Shown: piece by piece, positions 1-5,844 of the stretch
Layout: every line of letters starts with the position of its first letter
Position numbering within the stretch: the stretch's first letter is position 1
Origin: Haloferacaceae archaeon
GTDB taxonomy: Archaea > Halobacteriota > Halobacteria > Halobacteriales > Haloferacaceae
Assembly: GCA_018609965.1 (NCBI GenBank)
Contig: JAHENP010000296.1
Location: forward strand, 1-10,093
DNA: 10,093 nt
Direction: 5' to 3'
Notes under the pieces: model-generated
Database searches by the model: none
What the model saw: only the letters and a program-made list of their open reading frames with translations
Told to the model about the DNA's origin: nothing
Translations under genes and position numbers: made by a program

Positions 1-649
1 CCGCGGGTGGGATCGTGCCGCCGACGGCGACGTAGCAGACGTGGACCCCGTCCGGACCGGCGCGACGGGCGAGCGACCGCGCGAGCCCCCGCGTGCCGAA
101 CGCGGCCGCCCCCCACCCCGGGAGTCGGTCGCTCCCGTCGTGTGCGTACGTCGTCCCGGCGAACAACAGACAGCCGTCACCCCGGTCCCGCATCGCCGGT
201 AGGACTGTCGCCGCGAGGTTGCCCCCACCCTCGATCCGGGTCCGAACCGGGCGGGCGAACGACGACGCCTCGTCGAGTTCACCCCCGGTCGCGCTCGCGT
301 TGTGGACCACCACGTCGATCGACCCGAACCGGTCGCGAACGGTCTTGACGGCGTCGGCGACGCGCTCGCGATCGGTGAGGTCGGCGGTGACGGCCGTCGC
401 TGTCCCGCCGTCGGCCTCGATCTCTGCGGCCACCGACTCGACTGTCGACGCCGAGCGGGCGAGCAGTGCGACGCGGTCGCCCGCCTCGGCTGATCGGTCA
501 TCTGTCTCCGCCGTGTGGTCGTTGTCTGTCGCGGACGACTCCGTGTCGGCACCTCCGGCCGACCGGGCCGGGCCGGTGCCGGCGAACACACGAGCCAGTC
601 CGGTGCCGAGCTGTTCCCCAACGCCGGCGATGAGGACAGTGTCAGCCAC
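1..649 (-). CDS. Short-chain dehydrogenase/reductase-like protein, C-terminus cut by window edge
   Basis: 216 codons are visible from a GTG start at 649; the frame is still open at base 1. The N-terminus VLIAGVGEQLGTGLA (residues 5-19) is a Gly-rich Rossmann nucleotide-binding loop of the SDR superfamily. A second strand follows at about 59-65, an acidic loop around D90, and HNAS at 116-119 takes the place of the NNAG motif. The usual YxxxK(F)xxRG segment reads W179-GAA-A183-F-GTRG, so both catalytic Tyr and Lys are absent, and the usual Ser strand reads AGTTY (164-168). Residues about 24-57 are an Asp/Ser/Thr-rich insertion between the first helix and second strand. The fold is therefore clear, but ordinary NAD(P)H hydride transfer by the SDR mechanism is doubtful. 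It lies 122 bases downstream of cheD on the same strand. No clear TATA box is visible, so it may be read through from the che operon or have a weak promoter near 670-682. Confidence 0.8.
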   Translation of the reverse strand, partial: MADTVLIAGVGEQLGTGLARVFAGTGPARSAGGADTESSATDNDHTAETDDRSAEAGDRVALLARSASTVESVAAEIEADGGTATAVTADLTDRERVADAVKTVRDRFGSIDVVVHNASATGGELDEASSFARPVRTRIEGGGNLAATVLPAMRDRGDGCLLFAGTTYAHDGSDRLPGWGAAAFGTRGLARSLARRAGPDGVHVCYVAVGGTIPPA

Positions 650-771
650 GCCCGGTCGTGGGATCGACGAGACAAGAACGTTCGGCGAGAACAACGAGCC
701 TGTCGGGGTGTGTCGCAGTGAGACGGCAGTGTAGCGTGACTCGGGACACGCGAGGGCCGTCGTTGGACGGC

Positions 772-1299
772 TCAGAGCACGCGACGGTCGCCGTCGGCAC
801 TGGAGACGAACAGCTTCCCCTCGGCCGGCTCGAACCGGATCGACCGGCCGTTGCTCCCGCCGGTGTCGGCGTTCTTGATCGGGACGTTCCGCGCCTCCAG
901 TGCGCGGTGTGCGGCGTCGACGTTCTGCTCGCCGACCGACGCGCTCTCCGTCTCCAGATCCAACATCGAACTTGCGCCGGCCAGCTTCGCCTGGATCGAC
1001 CGTCGGGCGGCGCCCGCCCGGTCGAGATCGTCGATCATCTGGTCGATCCCGTCGACGACGAACTTCTCCGGCGGCCCAGGATGGTCGGCCGACTCCGGCA
1101 ACATCGCGTGCAACAACCCACCGATACCGCTGTGTGGGTCGTACAAGGCGACACCGAGACACGACCCCAACCCGCTGGTGACGAGCGTCACGTCCCGGGT
1201 CGTCACCTCGGCGTCGGAGACCCCGACCTTGACCCGTTCCTTCTCGTTCCCGAACCCACCACCCGTGCGCCCGCCCAGCCCCGAGTCGGAAGGCGCCAT
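772..1299 (-). CDS. cheD: Chemoreceptor glutamine deamidase CheD
   Basis: 175 residues. CheD deamidates (and in some systems demethylates) glutamines on methyl-accepting chemoreceptors and also binds CheC, raising its CheY-P phosphatase activity; it is cytoplasmic. The protein shows the family core: TSGLGSCLGVALYD with the catalytic Cys at C47 and a Thr at T41, then GGLLHAMLP with the catalytic His at H64. These are followed by the KLAGASSM strand, an IGERN-like SVGEQNVDAA segment and a GGSNGRSIRF segment typical of the CheD C-terminal half. I chose the ATG at 1299 because it starts 7 bases after the cheC stop codon. The longer open frame to 1392 lies inside cheC and translates to Arg/Ser-rich shadow sequence. 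Residues 1-22 are a Gly-rich, non-conserved-looking lead. It is the last gene of the cheY-cheC-cheD operon. Identification is firm. Confidence 0.95.
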   Translation of the reverse strand: MAPSDSGLGGRTGGGFGNEKERVKVGVSDAEVTTRDVTLVTSGLGSCLGVALYDPHSGIGGLLHAMLPESADHPGPPEKFVVDGIDQMIDDLDRAGAARRSIQAKLAGASSMLDLETESASVGEQNVDAAHRALEARNVPIKNADTGGSNGRSIRFEPAEGKLFVSSADGDRRVL

Positions 1300-1306
1300 C
1301 TGGCTG

Positions 1307-2503
1307 TCAGCGCCCGCCGACGGAGACCCCGTCGTCGATCTGATCGAGCGCCGCCGCCAACTCGTGTTGGTCCGGCAGCGCGTAGATGTCACACCGAACG
1401 TCGTCGTCTGGCGTCCGCACGGTGGAGTCGATGATGAAGGCGTGTTCCTGTGTCCGGCCGAGCCGGGAGACCAACGGGTCCATCACGGCCGACCCCATGT
1501 CGTGGATGAACTGCGGGGGCGTGTGTTCGATACTCGTCTCCAACACGTTCGCCCAGCCGTCGATGAACCCGCTGGTCATGATGTTCCCCAACTCGCGGAG
1601 CGCGCCACGCTCCATCTCGCCGATCCCCGGCTCCGTCTCCGTGGGGATCATCCCCTGTGCGACCTCCTCGGCAGACGCCTCGTCGAACAGGATCGCGAGG
1701 TAGCCACTGGGACGGCCGTGAAGCTCGAAGATCGTCCCCGCGACGGTCGTGTCACCCACCTCCGAGGGAACGTCCTGAATCGGGACGAATCGGAGCCGTG
1801 ACACCTCCACGTCCGTCTCCGTCCCGGTCATCATGGTGATGTTGTCGGCGGCGCTGGTGGCCCCTTGTTTCGTCATCTGGTTGAACTCCGGGAGCTTTTC
1901 GACTGGGATCGCGGGACTGGAGCCGCCCTCGGTCCGTTGGAGCATGTCGGTGAAGCCGGCGTACTCCGGGAGCATGTAGATCGTGAACTCCAACTTGTTG
2001 TTCAGCGACCGAATGCGTGACTCGAACATGAACACGCCGGCCCGGTCGTTGTCGAACGCGTTTCCCGGGAGGATGTCCGTTCCAGTCGCCCGGACGTAGC
2101 TCGGCGGCGTCATGTCGATCCCGACGCCGAGGTGGTCGGCCCAGCCGTCGATGAACCCGCTGGTCATGATGTTGCCGGCCTCCTGGACGCCGCTGCGGGC
2201 GAACGACTCGTCGTCGACGGACCCGCTACCCGGCATCAACTTCTCCAACAACACCTCCGCGGCGTCCCGTTCGAACGCCATCACGGTCTGGCCGACGATC
2301 CCACCCTCCAAGCCGACTTCGACGCCGACGAACTCCCGGCCGGCGAACGTCTCCCGCAGGTCGCCGGCGGCCATCAGCGTCACGTCCGTCACCTCGACGT
2401 AGACATCGGTGCCGGTCAACTGTCCGAGTGAGTCTGCCGCGGTGCTGGCGCCTTCCGCCGCGAGGCGGCTGAACGTCTCTAACGACTGGATGTCGACGTA
2501 CAT
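1307..2503 (-). CDS. cheC: CheC-type CheY-P phosphatase with two tandem CheC domains
   Basis: 398 residues, about twice a single CheC (about 200 in bacteria). Two similar halves cover about 5-195 and 203-390. Each contains the same block GNIMTSGFIDGWA (110-122 and 306-318), preceded by the phosphatase motif ExxN: E108/N111 in the first half and E304/N307 in the second. Each is followed by TPP (132-134, 328-330). CheC family members dephosphorylate CheY-P and pair with CheD, which fits the neighbours. The other ExxN helix at the start of each half looks degenerate (LETFSRL at 8-14; LPEFNQM at 204-210), so each half seems to keep one of the two sites of bacterial CheC. The start is the ATG at 2503, 4 bases past the cheY stop; the frame further upstream is Arg/Ser-rich shadow within cheY. 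Archaeal annotation may also call such proteins CheJ or CheC2. Confidence 0.93.
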   Translation of the reverse strand: MYVDIQSLETFSRLAAEGASTAADSLGQLTGTDVYVEVTDVTLMAAGDLRETFAGREFVGVEVGLEGGIVGQTVMAFERDAAEVLLEKLMPGSGSVDDESFARSGVQEAGNIMTSGFIDGWADHLGVGIDMTPPSYVRATGTDILPGNAFDNDRAGVFMFESRIRSLNNKLEFTIYMLPEYAGFTDMLQRTEGGSSPAIPVEKLPEFNQMTKQGATSAADNITMMTGTETDVEVSRLRFVPIQDVPSEVGDTTVAGTIFELHGRPSGYLAILFDEASAEEVAQGMIPTETEPGIGEMERGALRELGNIMTSGFIDGWANVLETSIEHTPPQFIHDMGSAVMDPLVSRLGRTQEHAFIIDSTVRTPDDDVRCDIYALPDQHELAAALDQIDDGVSVGGR

Positions 2504-2507
2504 CCGG

Positions 2508-2870
2508 TTACGCGGGCACCGCGTCGTTGATTGCTTCGAGGACGTTCGGCTTCTGGAACGGCTTCGTGATGTACCCCTCTGCACCGGCCTTGATCGCTTC
2601 CTTCATCTTCTCCTCCTGGCCGACGGAGGTACACATGATCACCGTCGCGTTCGGGCTCTCTTCCATGATCTCCTCGGTCGCCTCGATCCCGTTGCGGATC
2701 GGCATCACGATGTCCATCATCACGAGATCGGGATCGTGGTCGTTGTACATGTCCACCGCCTCGACCCCGTTCTCGGCCTCGCCGACGATCTCGAACTCCT
2801 CTTCGAGGATCTCCCGCAGGAGATTCCGCATGAACTCCGAGTCGTCGGCAATGAGTACCCGAGTCGCCAT
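2508..2870 (-). CDS. cheY: Chemotaxis response regulator CheY
   Basis: 120 residues forming a single receiver domain with no output domain. All receiver landmarks are present: acidic pair D9-D10, phosphoacceptor D53 in the strand before IVMP, T81 in the MCTS strand and K103 in the TKPF segment. In archaea, phosphorylated CheY acts on the archaellum motor through CheF and the ArlCDE switch, and CheC-type phosphatases remove the phosphate. The gene is first in the cheY-cheC-cheD operon. The start is the ATG at 2870, because it places ATRVLIADD at the normal receiver beginning and lies 26-30 bases from a TTTTT box. The frame extends to 2903 but those residues do not resemble a receiver. A perfect inverted repeat lies between the box and the start codon. 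No CheA kinase or receptor is in the window. Confidence 0.96.
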   Translation of the reverse strand: MATRVLIADDSEFMRNLLREILEEEFEIVGEAENGVEAVDMYNDHDPDLVMMDIVMPIRNGIEATEEIMEESPNATVIMCTSVGQEEKMKEAIKAGAEGYITKPFQKPNVLEAINDAVPA

Positions 2871-2872
2871 GC

Positions 2873-2886
2873 GGAAGTGAACTTCC
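2873..2886. promoter_or_regulatory. Operator-like inverted repeat in the cheY promoter
   Basis: GGAAGT, two bases, then ACTTCC is a perfect 6-base inverted repeat lying between the T-rich box (2892-2902) and the cheY ATG (2870), over the expected transcription start. Its position suits a repressor site. The regulator is unknown, and a chance match of this size is possible. Confidence 0.35.
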
Positions 2887-2891
2887 CGGAA

Positions 2892-2902
2892 ACGTAAAAA
2901 CA
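2892..2902 (-). promoter_or_regulatory. Putative promoter (TATA-like box) of the cheY-cheC-cheD operon
   Basis: On the minus strand TGTTTTTACGT lies 26-30 bases before the cheY ATG. This is the spacing of an archaeal TATA box to a leaderless start. The 76-base gap to the upstream gene supports separate transcription of the che operon. Confidence 0.5.
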
Positions 2903-2946
2903 CTCCCCCTGGGGTATCACCAGTGAGAACGACTCCCGCCTGACGG

Positions 2947-3957
2947 TCACTCCATCGTGATCGACCCCTCTTCTTTGGCGGCTCTGAGGAGGTCGCCGAT
3001 GGAGTCGTCGGCCGACAACCCGTGTTCGACGGCCGCCTTCCGGATCAGATCCGGTGGGAGTTCGACGCTCGCGTCCGATTTCGTCAACAACAGCCCCAAC
3101 GCGCGTTCCGGTGACGTGTCGCCACCGACGGACTGTGCGAACCAGGTGACGAGCGTCTCGAAGGTGGTCGGGAGATCATCCGACACCATCCGGTGGCGGC
3201 TCGTCTCCCCGTCGGCCGTCAGCGTCGCGTCGAACCCGTAGTCGAAATCCGGCTCGGACAACGATCGCGCGAGGTGTCGCCGCACCGCCGCGGAGTCGAG
3301 CCCGTCGCGTGGCGCCCCCCGCGGCACGCTTTCGCTCCCGCTTGCTCGTTCCCGAGCGGGCGGGTCGCGTGCGCCGGCACGCCCCTCGCCGACGCCGAGA
3401 TCCGCGGGGGTCTCGCCGCCACGGGACGCGCCTCGCGGCGGTGCCGACCCACCACCCTGGCGGCCGCCGGCGCGGCCGGCGTCTCGCTGCTGTCGCCCGC
3501 GTGGTGTCGACCCACCGCCGGTTCGTCCCTGTCGACCCGACGGGGCACCGCCTTCGCGTGGGCTCTCTGGTGGCGGCTCCTGGCTGTCGCGTGCGGTCGG
3601 CTCTCTCCCGCCACCACGCGCGGCTGGCTCCCCCCCGCCGCGTGTGGGCGACTCCCCACCGCCGGGGGCACGACCACCACCCTCCGGCAGCTGTGGGTCC
3701 GTGCCGCGTGCCGCTGTCCCGCCGTCCGTATCCGGACTCCGAACCTCGCGTCGCTCGTCGCCGCGCGGTTGTTCACCGCCACCACGCGGCTGGTCGCGCC
3801 GTTCCCCCGCCCCGCGGTCGCGCCCGCCGGTGTCCGGCGGGTCGCCCGACGCGGAGACGACGTACCGGTCGTCCCCGATCTCCGCGACCCGCTCGTCGTC
3901 CGCGATGTCGAACTCCTCGGGGTTCAACACCGGACGGTCCCCGGGGTCGTCGCTCAT
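2947..3957 (-). CDS. Conserved haloarchaeal-type protein with long Gly/Arg-rich disordered linker, unknown function
   Basis: 336 residues; I do not recognise a named family with confidence. It has three zones. Residues about 1-36 are acidic and look conserved, with RPVLNPEEFDIADDERV and then DDRYVVS. Residues about 37-219 are low complexity (Gly, Arg, Pro, Glu, Ser), with repeated RGGGE-, GGGR- and RG-type units and no hydrophobic core, so very likely disordered. Residues about 220-336 form a compact domain: a helix AAVRRHLARSL, the strand-rich YGFDATLTADGE, a hydrophobic stretch FETLVTWFAQSVGG and a helical tail ending in EGSITME. The many Arg residues of the linker are odd in a halophile, where proteins are normally acidic. 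It lies just upstream of cheY on the same strand, so a role in taxis or receptor signalling is possible but is inference only. The ATG at 3957 lies 25-30 bases from a T6 box. Confidence 0.75.
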   Translation of the reverse strand: MSDDPGDRPVLNPEEFDIADDERVAEIGDDRYVVSASGDPPDTGGRDRGAGERRDQPRGGGEQPRGDERREVRSPDTDGGTAARGTDPQLPEGGGRAPGGGESPTRGGGEPAARGGGREPTARDSQEPPPESPREGGAPSGRQGRTGGGSTPRGRQQRDAGRAGGRQGGGSAPPRGASRGGETPADLGVGEGRAGARDPPARERASGSESVPRGAPRDGLDSAAVRRHLARSLSEPDFDYGFDATLTADGETSRHRMVSDDLPTTFETLVTWFAQSVGGDTSPERALGLLLTKSDASVELPPDLIRKAAVEHGLSADDSIGDLLRAAKEEGSITME

Positions 3958-3980
3958 GCCCCTCGCTACGCGGTCGCGAG

Positions 3981-3990
3981 CAAAAAAGCT
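3981..3990 (-). promoter_or_regulatory. Putative promoter of the disordered-linker protein gene
   Basis: The minus strand reads AGCTTTTTTG 25-30 bases before the ATG at 3957, in a local AT-rich patch within very GC-rich DNA. A weak inverted repeat CTCGC-N9-GCGAG (3962-3980) lies between the box and the start. Confidence 0.45.
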
Positions 3991-4100
3991 GGGGCGTGTT
4001 CGGCTCTCGGCCGTGGCTGGCGGCGCTCGGTGTCGCCGTCGTCACTCGGCTGTCGGTGACGCCGGACGTGTCCGGCCGGTGACGACAACCCTCACTGTGC

Positions 4101-4313
4101 TCAGCCGTCGACTGCGCCGACTGTCGGGACGGCCACCCGCGGCTCGTCACCGTCCGCGTACGGGTCGATTGCCTCCTCCAGTGCGACACTGGCGGCGACG
4201 GTGTCGCCGGCCGCGAGGTGACGCCGTACCGCCGCCGCGTCCGCCTGACCGAGGTGACCGGTTGCGAGACACAGCTCGACCAGCCCGTCGATGTCGTCTG
4301 CGGCGTCTGTCAT
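4101..4313 (-). CDS. Small acidic hypothetical protein (70 aa)
   Basis: 70 residues from an ATG at 4313; family not recognised. Composition is acidic (MTDAADDIDGLVELCLA at the start) and the pattern is that of two short helices: about 7-20 and 24-50 with VRRHLAAGDTVAASVALEEAI. The rest is a short loose tail. It contains AAVRRHLA (27-34), the same eight residues found in the neighbouring 336-residue protein (223-230). There is no membrane segment, signal peptide or metal motif. The acidic bias and codon-position pattern favour a real gene, but the short length leaves doubt. It is separated from its neighbours by gaps of 143 and 115 bases and is probably transcribed alone. Confidence 0.6.
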   Translation of the reverse strand: MTDAADDIDGLVELCLATGHLGQADAAAVRRHLAAGDTVAASVALEEAIDPYADGDEPRVAVPTVGAVDG

Positions 4314-4355
4314 AGACGTGATACTTCTGTCCTTCTACATCAATGTTCGCGTCTG

Positions 4356-4365
4356 GTTATCAACT
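4356..4365 (-). promoter_or_regulatory. Possible promoter element upstream of the 70-aa gene
   Basis: The minus strand reads GTTGATAACC in the AT-rich patch 4318-4370, about 43-52 bases before the ATG. This would give a leader of about 20 bases. A second candidate, ATTGATGTAG at 4335-4344, fits a leaderless start better. Which one is used cannot be decided from the sequence. Confidence 0.25.
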
Positions 4366-4428
4366 TCGAGACGAGACGCACTGAAACCGTCCGCCCGCCC
4401 GGCGAGACGCCACCGTCGAGTGGGGGTG

Positions 4429-4749
4429 TCACCCCTCGTCGGCGTCGTCGGGCGGGGAGAGCGGTCGGTCTTCTTCGAGTTGGCTCGCGATCTGGGCGGC
4501 GTTGGCGGCGACGGCGTCGTGTTCGGCGTCGGCCGCGCTGGCGACGACTCGGAGGTGGGTCGCCAGGAGCGTCAGTGCCTGCAGCTCCTCGTCGCGGTCG
4601 TCTGCCGACCGCTGGGCGACGGCGGTGTCGACCCGGTCGTCGTGGACGACGTTGACATTGAACGCCGACACGTTGTCGGCGGCGAGCAGCTCGCGTGCTT
4701 TCGCCAGTTCACGCTCGAACGCCTCGTCGGTGTCGTCGGTGTCTGTCAC
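4429..4749 (-). CDS. Small acidic helical hypothetical protein (106 aa)
   Basis: 106 residues from a GTG start at 4749; family not recognised. It is strongly acidic at both ends (MTDTDDTDEAFERELAKA; ending in PPDDADEG). Two helical stretches are likely, about 8-25 (EAFERELAKARELLAADN) and about 52-95, an Ala/Leu-rich helix pair. Between them is a short extended piece, SAFNVNVVHDDRV. It has no Cys, no membrane segment and no signal peptide. The acidic bias and a T5 box 27-31 bases before the GTG support a real, leaderless gene. It lies downstream of the Rieske gene on the same strand, but the terminator-like repeat and own promoter between them argue against co-transcription. Confidence 0.7.
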   Translation of the reverse strand: MTDTDDTDEAFERELAKARELLAADNVSAFNVNVVHDDRVDTAVAQRSADDRDEELQALTLLATHLRVVASAADAEHDAVAANAAQIASQLEEDRPLSPPDDADEG

Positions 4750-4770
4750 GCTCGGACGTTCGGGTGCCGG

Positions 4771-4781
4771 TCGTGAAAAAC
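4771..4781 (-). promoter_or_regulatory. Putative promoter of the 106-aa gene
   Basis: The minus strand reads CGTTTTTCACG, with the T5 run 27-31 bases before the GTG at 4749. The spacing matches the boxes before cheY and the 336-residue gene. Confidence 0.4.
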
Positions 4782-4852
4782 GGGTGGTCGGTGTGTCCGT
4801 GGGCTGGGTGGTGGTGTCGTCTGAGTGGCGTCGCCGTCGGGCGACGGAGCCG

Positions 4853-4875
4853 CCGTTTTCGGGTAGTAAAAACGG
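4853..4875 (-). terminator. Terminator-like inverted repeat after the Rieske gene
   Basis: Directly after the stop codon (4876-4878) the minus strand reads CCGTTTT, nine bases, AAAACGG. This is a perfect 7-base inverted repeat that includes a T5 tract. T tracts end transcription in archaea, and the position fits the end of the Rieske transcript. Confidence 0.4.
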
Positions 4876-5769
4876 TCAGTCTGTTGGTCGCGGGCGTGCG
4901 GTGAACAGGCTCGGCACGATGCTGAACGGCTCGTAGACGGACTGGTGACACGGACAGTACACCTCGTTTGCGGCGTCGAACTTCGCCGCGCCGTCCAACC
5001 CTTTGTACTTGGGGACACAACAGAAGTGGGTACACTTGTTGAGCCAGGCGACGAACCCCTGGGGGGCGGTCGCTTCGAGCCAGGTCTGTGTCGGGTCGTC
5101 GACCTCGTACGTCTCCCCGTCGGCCCCTTCCGCGCGGCCGTTCTCGACGAGATCCTCGACGACCGGCGACCGGATGACGTTCACGACGAGGCTGTTTTCG
5201 GTCTCCAACGACCGCCAGTTGGCGCTTGCGGGTTTGCCGAGTCCGGCGACGCCGATGTCGTTGCCCCACGACTCGTAGTCGTCGAACATGTCGACGGTGA
5301 GTCGGTCGGCCTCGCCCATGTCGGACTGCCAGTCGTAGGTCGGGTTCGACCCGGCGACGAGGTAGTTCCCCTCGGCCGGTTCGAAGCTCGGTTGGATCGC
5401 GTCGTACGTCTCCAGCCCACAGAAGTGGAACCACTCCGAGGAGTAGGTCATCCCGCCGATGTCGGTCTTGGCGATCTCGTAGGTGACGCCGGCGTTGGTC
5501 TCCTCGACGACCTCCGGCCAGAGCCCTTTGAGTTCGCCGCCGTCGATCTCGATGGGGATCTGTGGCATCCCACGCGGGGCCGGCCCGGCGGTGTTCTCGA
5601 TCACCATCGCCTGTGTCGCGCCGCCGCCGGCGCCCGACGAGGAGGTCACGCTGTTGATCGCGGCGGAGCCGGTCGCGCCGACCCCCGCCAGCGTCGCGCC
5701 GCCGACGACACCTTTGACGAACCGGCGACGACCGGAGTCACCGGGGTACTTGTCCGCGTCCGCGCTCAT
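4876..5769 (-). CDS. Tat-exported Rieske [2Fe-2S] protein, haloarchaeal bc-complex type
   Basis: 297 residues. The N-terminus has a twin-arginine motif, GRRRFVKG (13-20), followed by a Gly/Ala-rich hydrophobic stretch (about 21-46). This indicates Tat-dependent export, with the stretch acting as signal or single membrane anchor. The cluster-binding boxes are near the C-terminus: C246-T-H248-FC-C251 and C272-P-C274-H275-Q-S. Known Rieske chemistry predicts C246, H248, C272 and H275 as ligands and C251-C274 as the disulfide. The CTHFCCVP and CHQSVYEPFS segments match haloarchaeal Rieske proteins of the quinol-oxidising cytochrome bc complex as I know them. The start is the ATG at 5769, since it puts the Tat motif at residue 13 and has a T-rich box at the usual distance; the frame extends nine codons further. 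No cytochrome b gene is adjacent, so its partner must be elsewhere. Confidence 0.9.
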   Translation of the reverse strand: MSADADKYPGDSGRRRFVKGVVGGATLAGVGATGSAAINSVTSSSGAGGGATQAMVIENTAGPAPRGMPQIPIEIDGGELKGLWPEVVEETNAGVTYEIAKTDIGGMTYSSEWFHFCGLETYDAIQPSFEPAEGNYLVAGSNPTYDWQSDMGEADRLTVDMFDDYESWGNDIGVAGLGKPASANWRSLETENSLVVNVIRSPVVEDLVENGRAEGADGETYEVDDPTQTWLEATAPQGFVAWLNKCTHFCCVPKYKGLDGAAKFDAANEVYCPCHQSVYEPFSIVPSLFTARPRPTD

Positions 5770-5791
5770 ACGCTCGCCTCGGCTTCGCCCG

Positions 5792-5800
5792 GGCAAAAGC
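5792..5800 (-). promoter_or_regulatory. Putative promoter of the Rieske gene
   Basis: The minus strand reads GCTTTTGCC, with its T4 run 26-29 bases before the ATG at 5769. It is the only T-rich patch in an otherwise GC-rich gap. The box is short, so confidence is modest. Confidence 0.35.
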
Positions 5801-5825
5801 CTGACGAAGGTCCGTTCGGCGGAAT

Positions 5826-5843
5826 CCGCCCGACGGCGGGCGG
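5826..5843 (-). terminator. GC hairpin just after the aldo/keto reductase gene
   Basis: CCGCCC, six bases, GGGCGG lies directly beyond the stop codon at 5845-5847. It is followed by a second odd palindrome, GGCGGA-A-TCCGCC (5818-5830). There is no T tract, so function as a terminator is uncertain. Confidence 0.25.
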
Positions 5844-5844
5844 G

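Noticed and set aside
93..734. Long plus-strand open frame opposite the SDR gene
   Set aside because: Its translation is Ser/Arg/Thr/Pro-rich with no motif, while the minus strand gives a clear Rossmann protein; it is an antisense shadow of GC-rich codons.
2504..2584. N-terminal extension of CheC to 2584 (also CheD to 1392 and CheY to 2903)
   Set aside because: The extra residues of CheC and CheD are Arg/Ser-rich shadow of the upstream gene, and those of CheY lie before a normal receiver start over the promoter. The shorter starts give tight operon spacing.
3193..4315. Three overlapping long plus-strand frames opposite the linker protein
   Set aside because: All are Arg/Pro/Ala low-complexity translations of the GC-rich linker with no conserved pattern. 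The minus frame has ordered ends and a promoter at the right distance.
4876..5769. CTHFCC instead of CTHLGC as a damaged Rieske site
   Set aside because: The four ligands and both disulfide Cys are present, and the FCC variant fits haloarchaeal Rieske proteins as I know them, so the site is probably intact.
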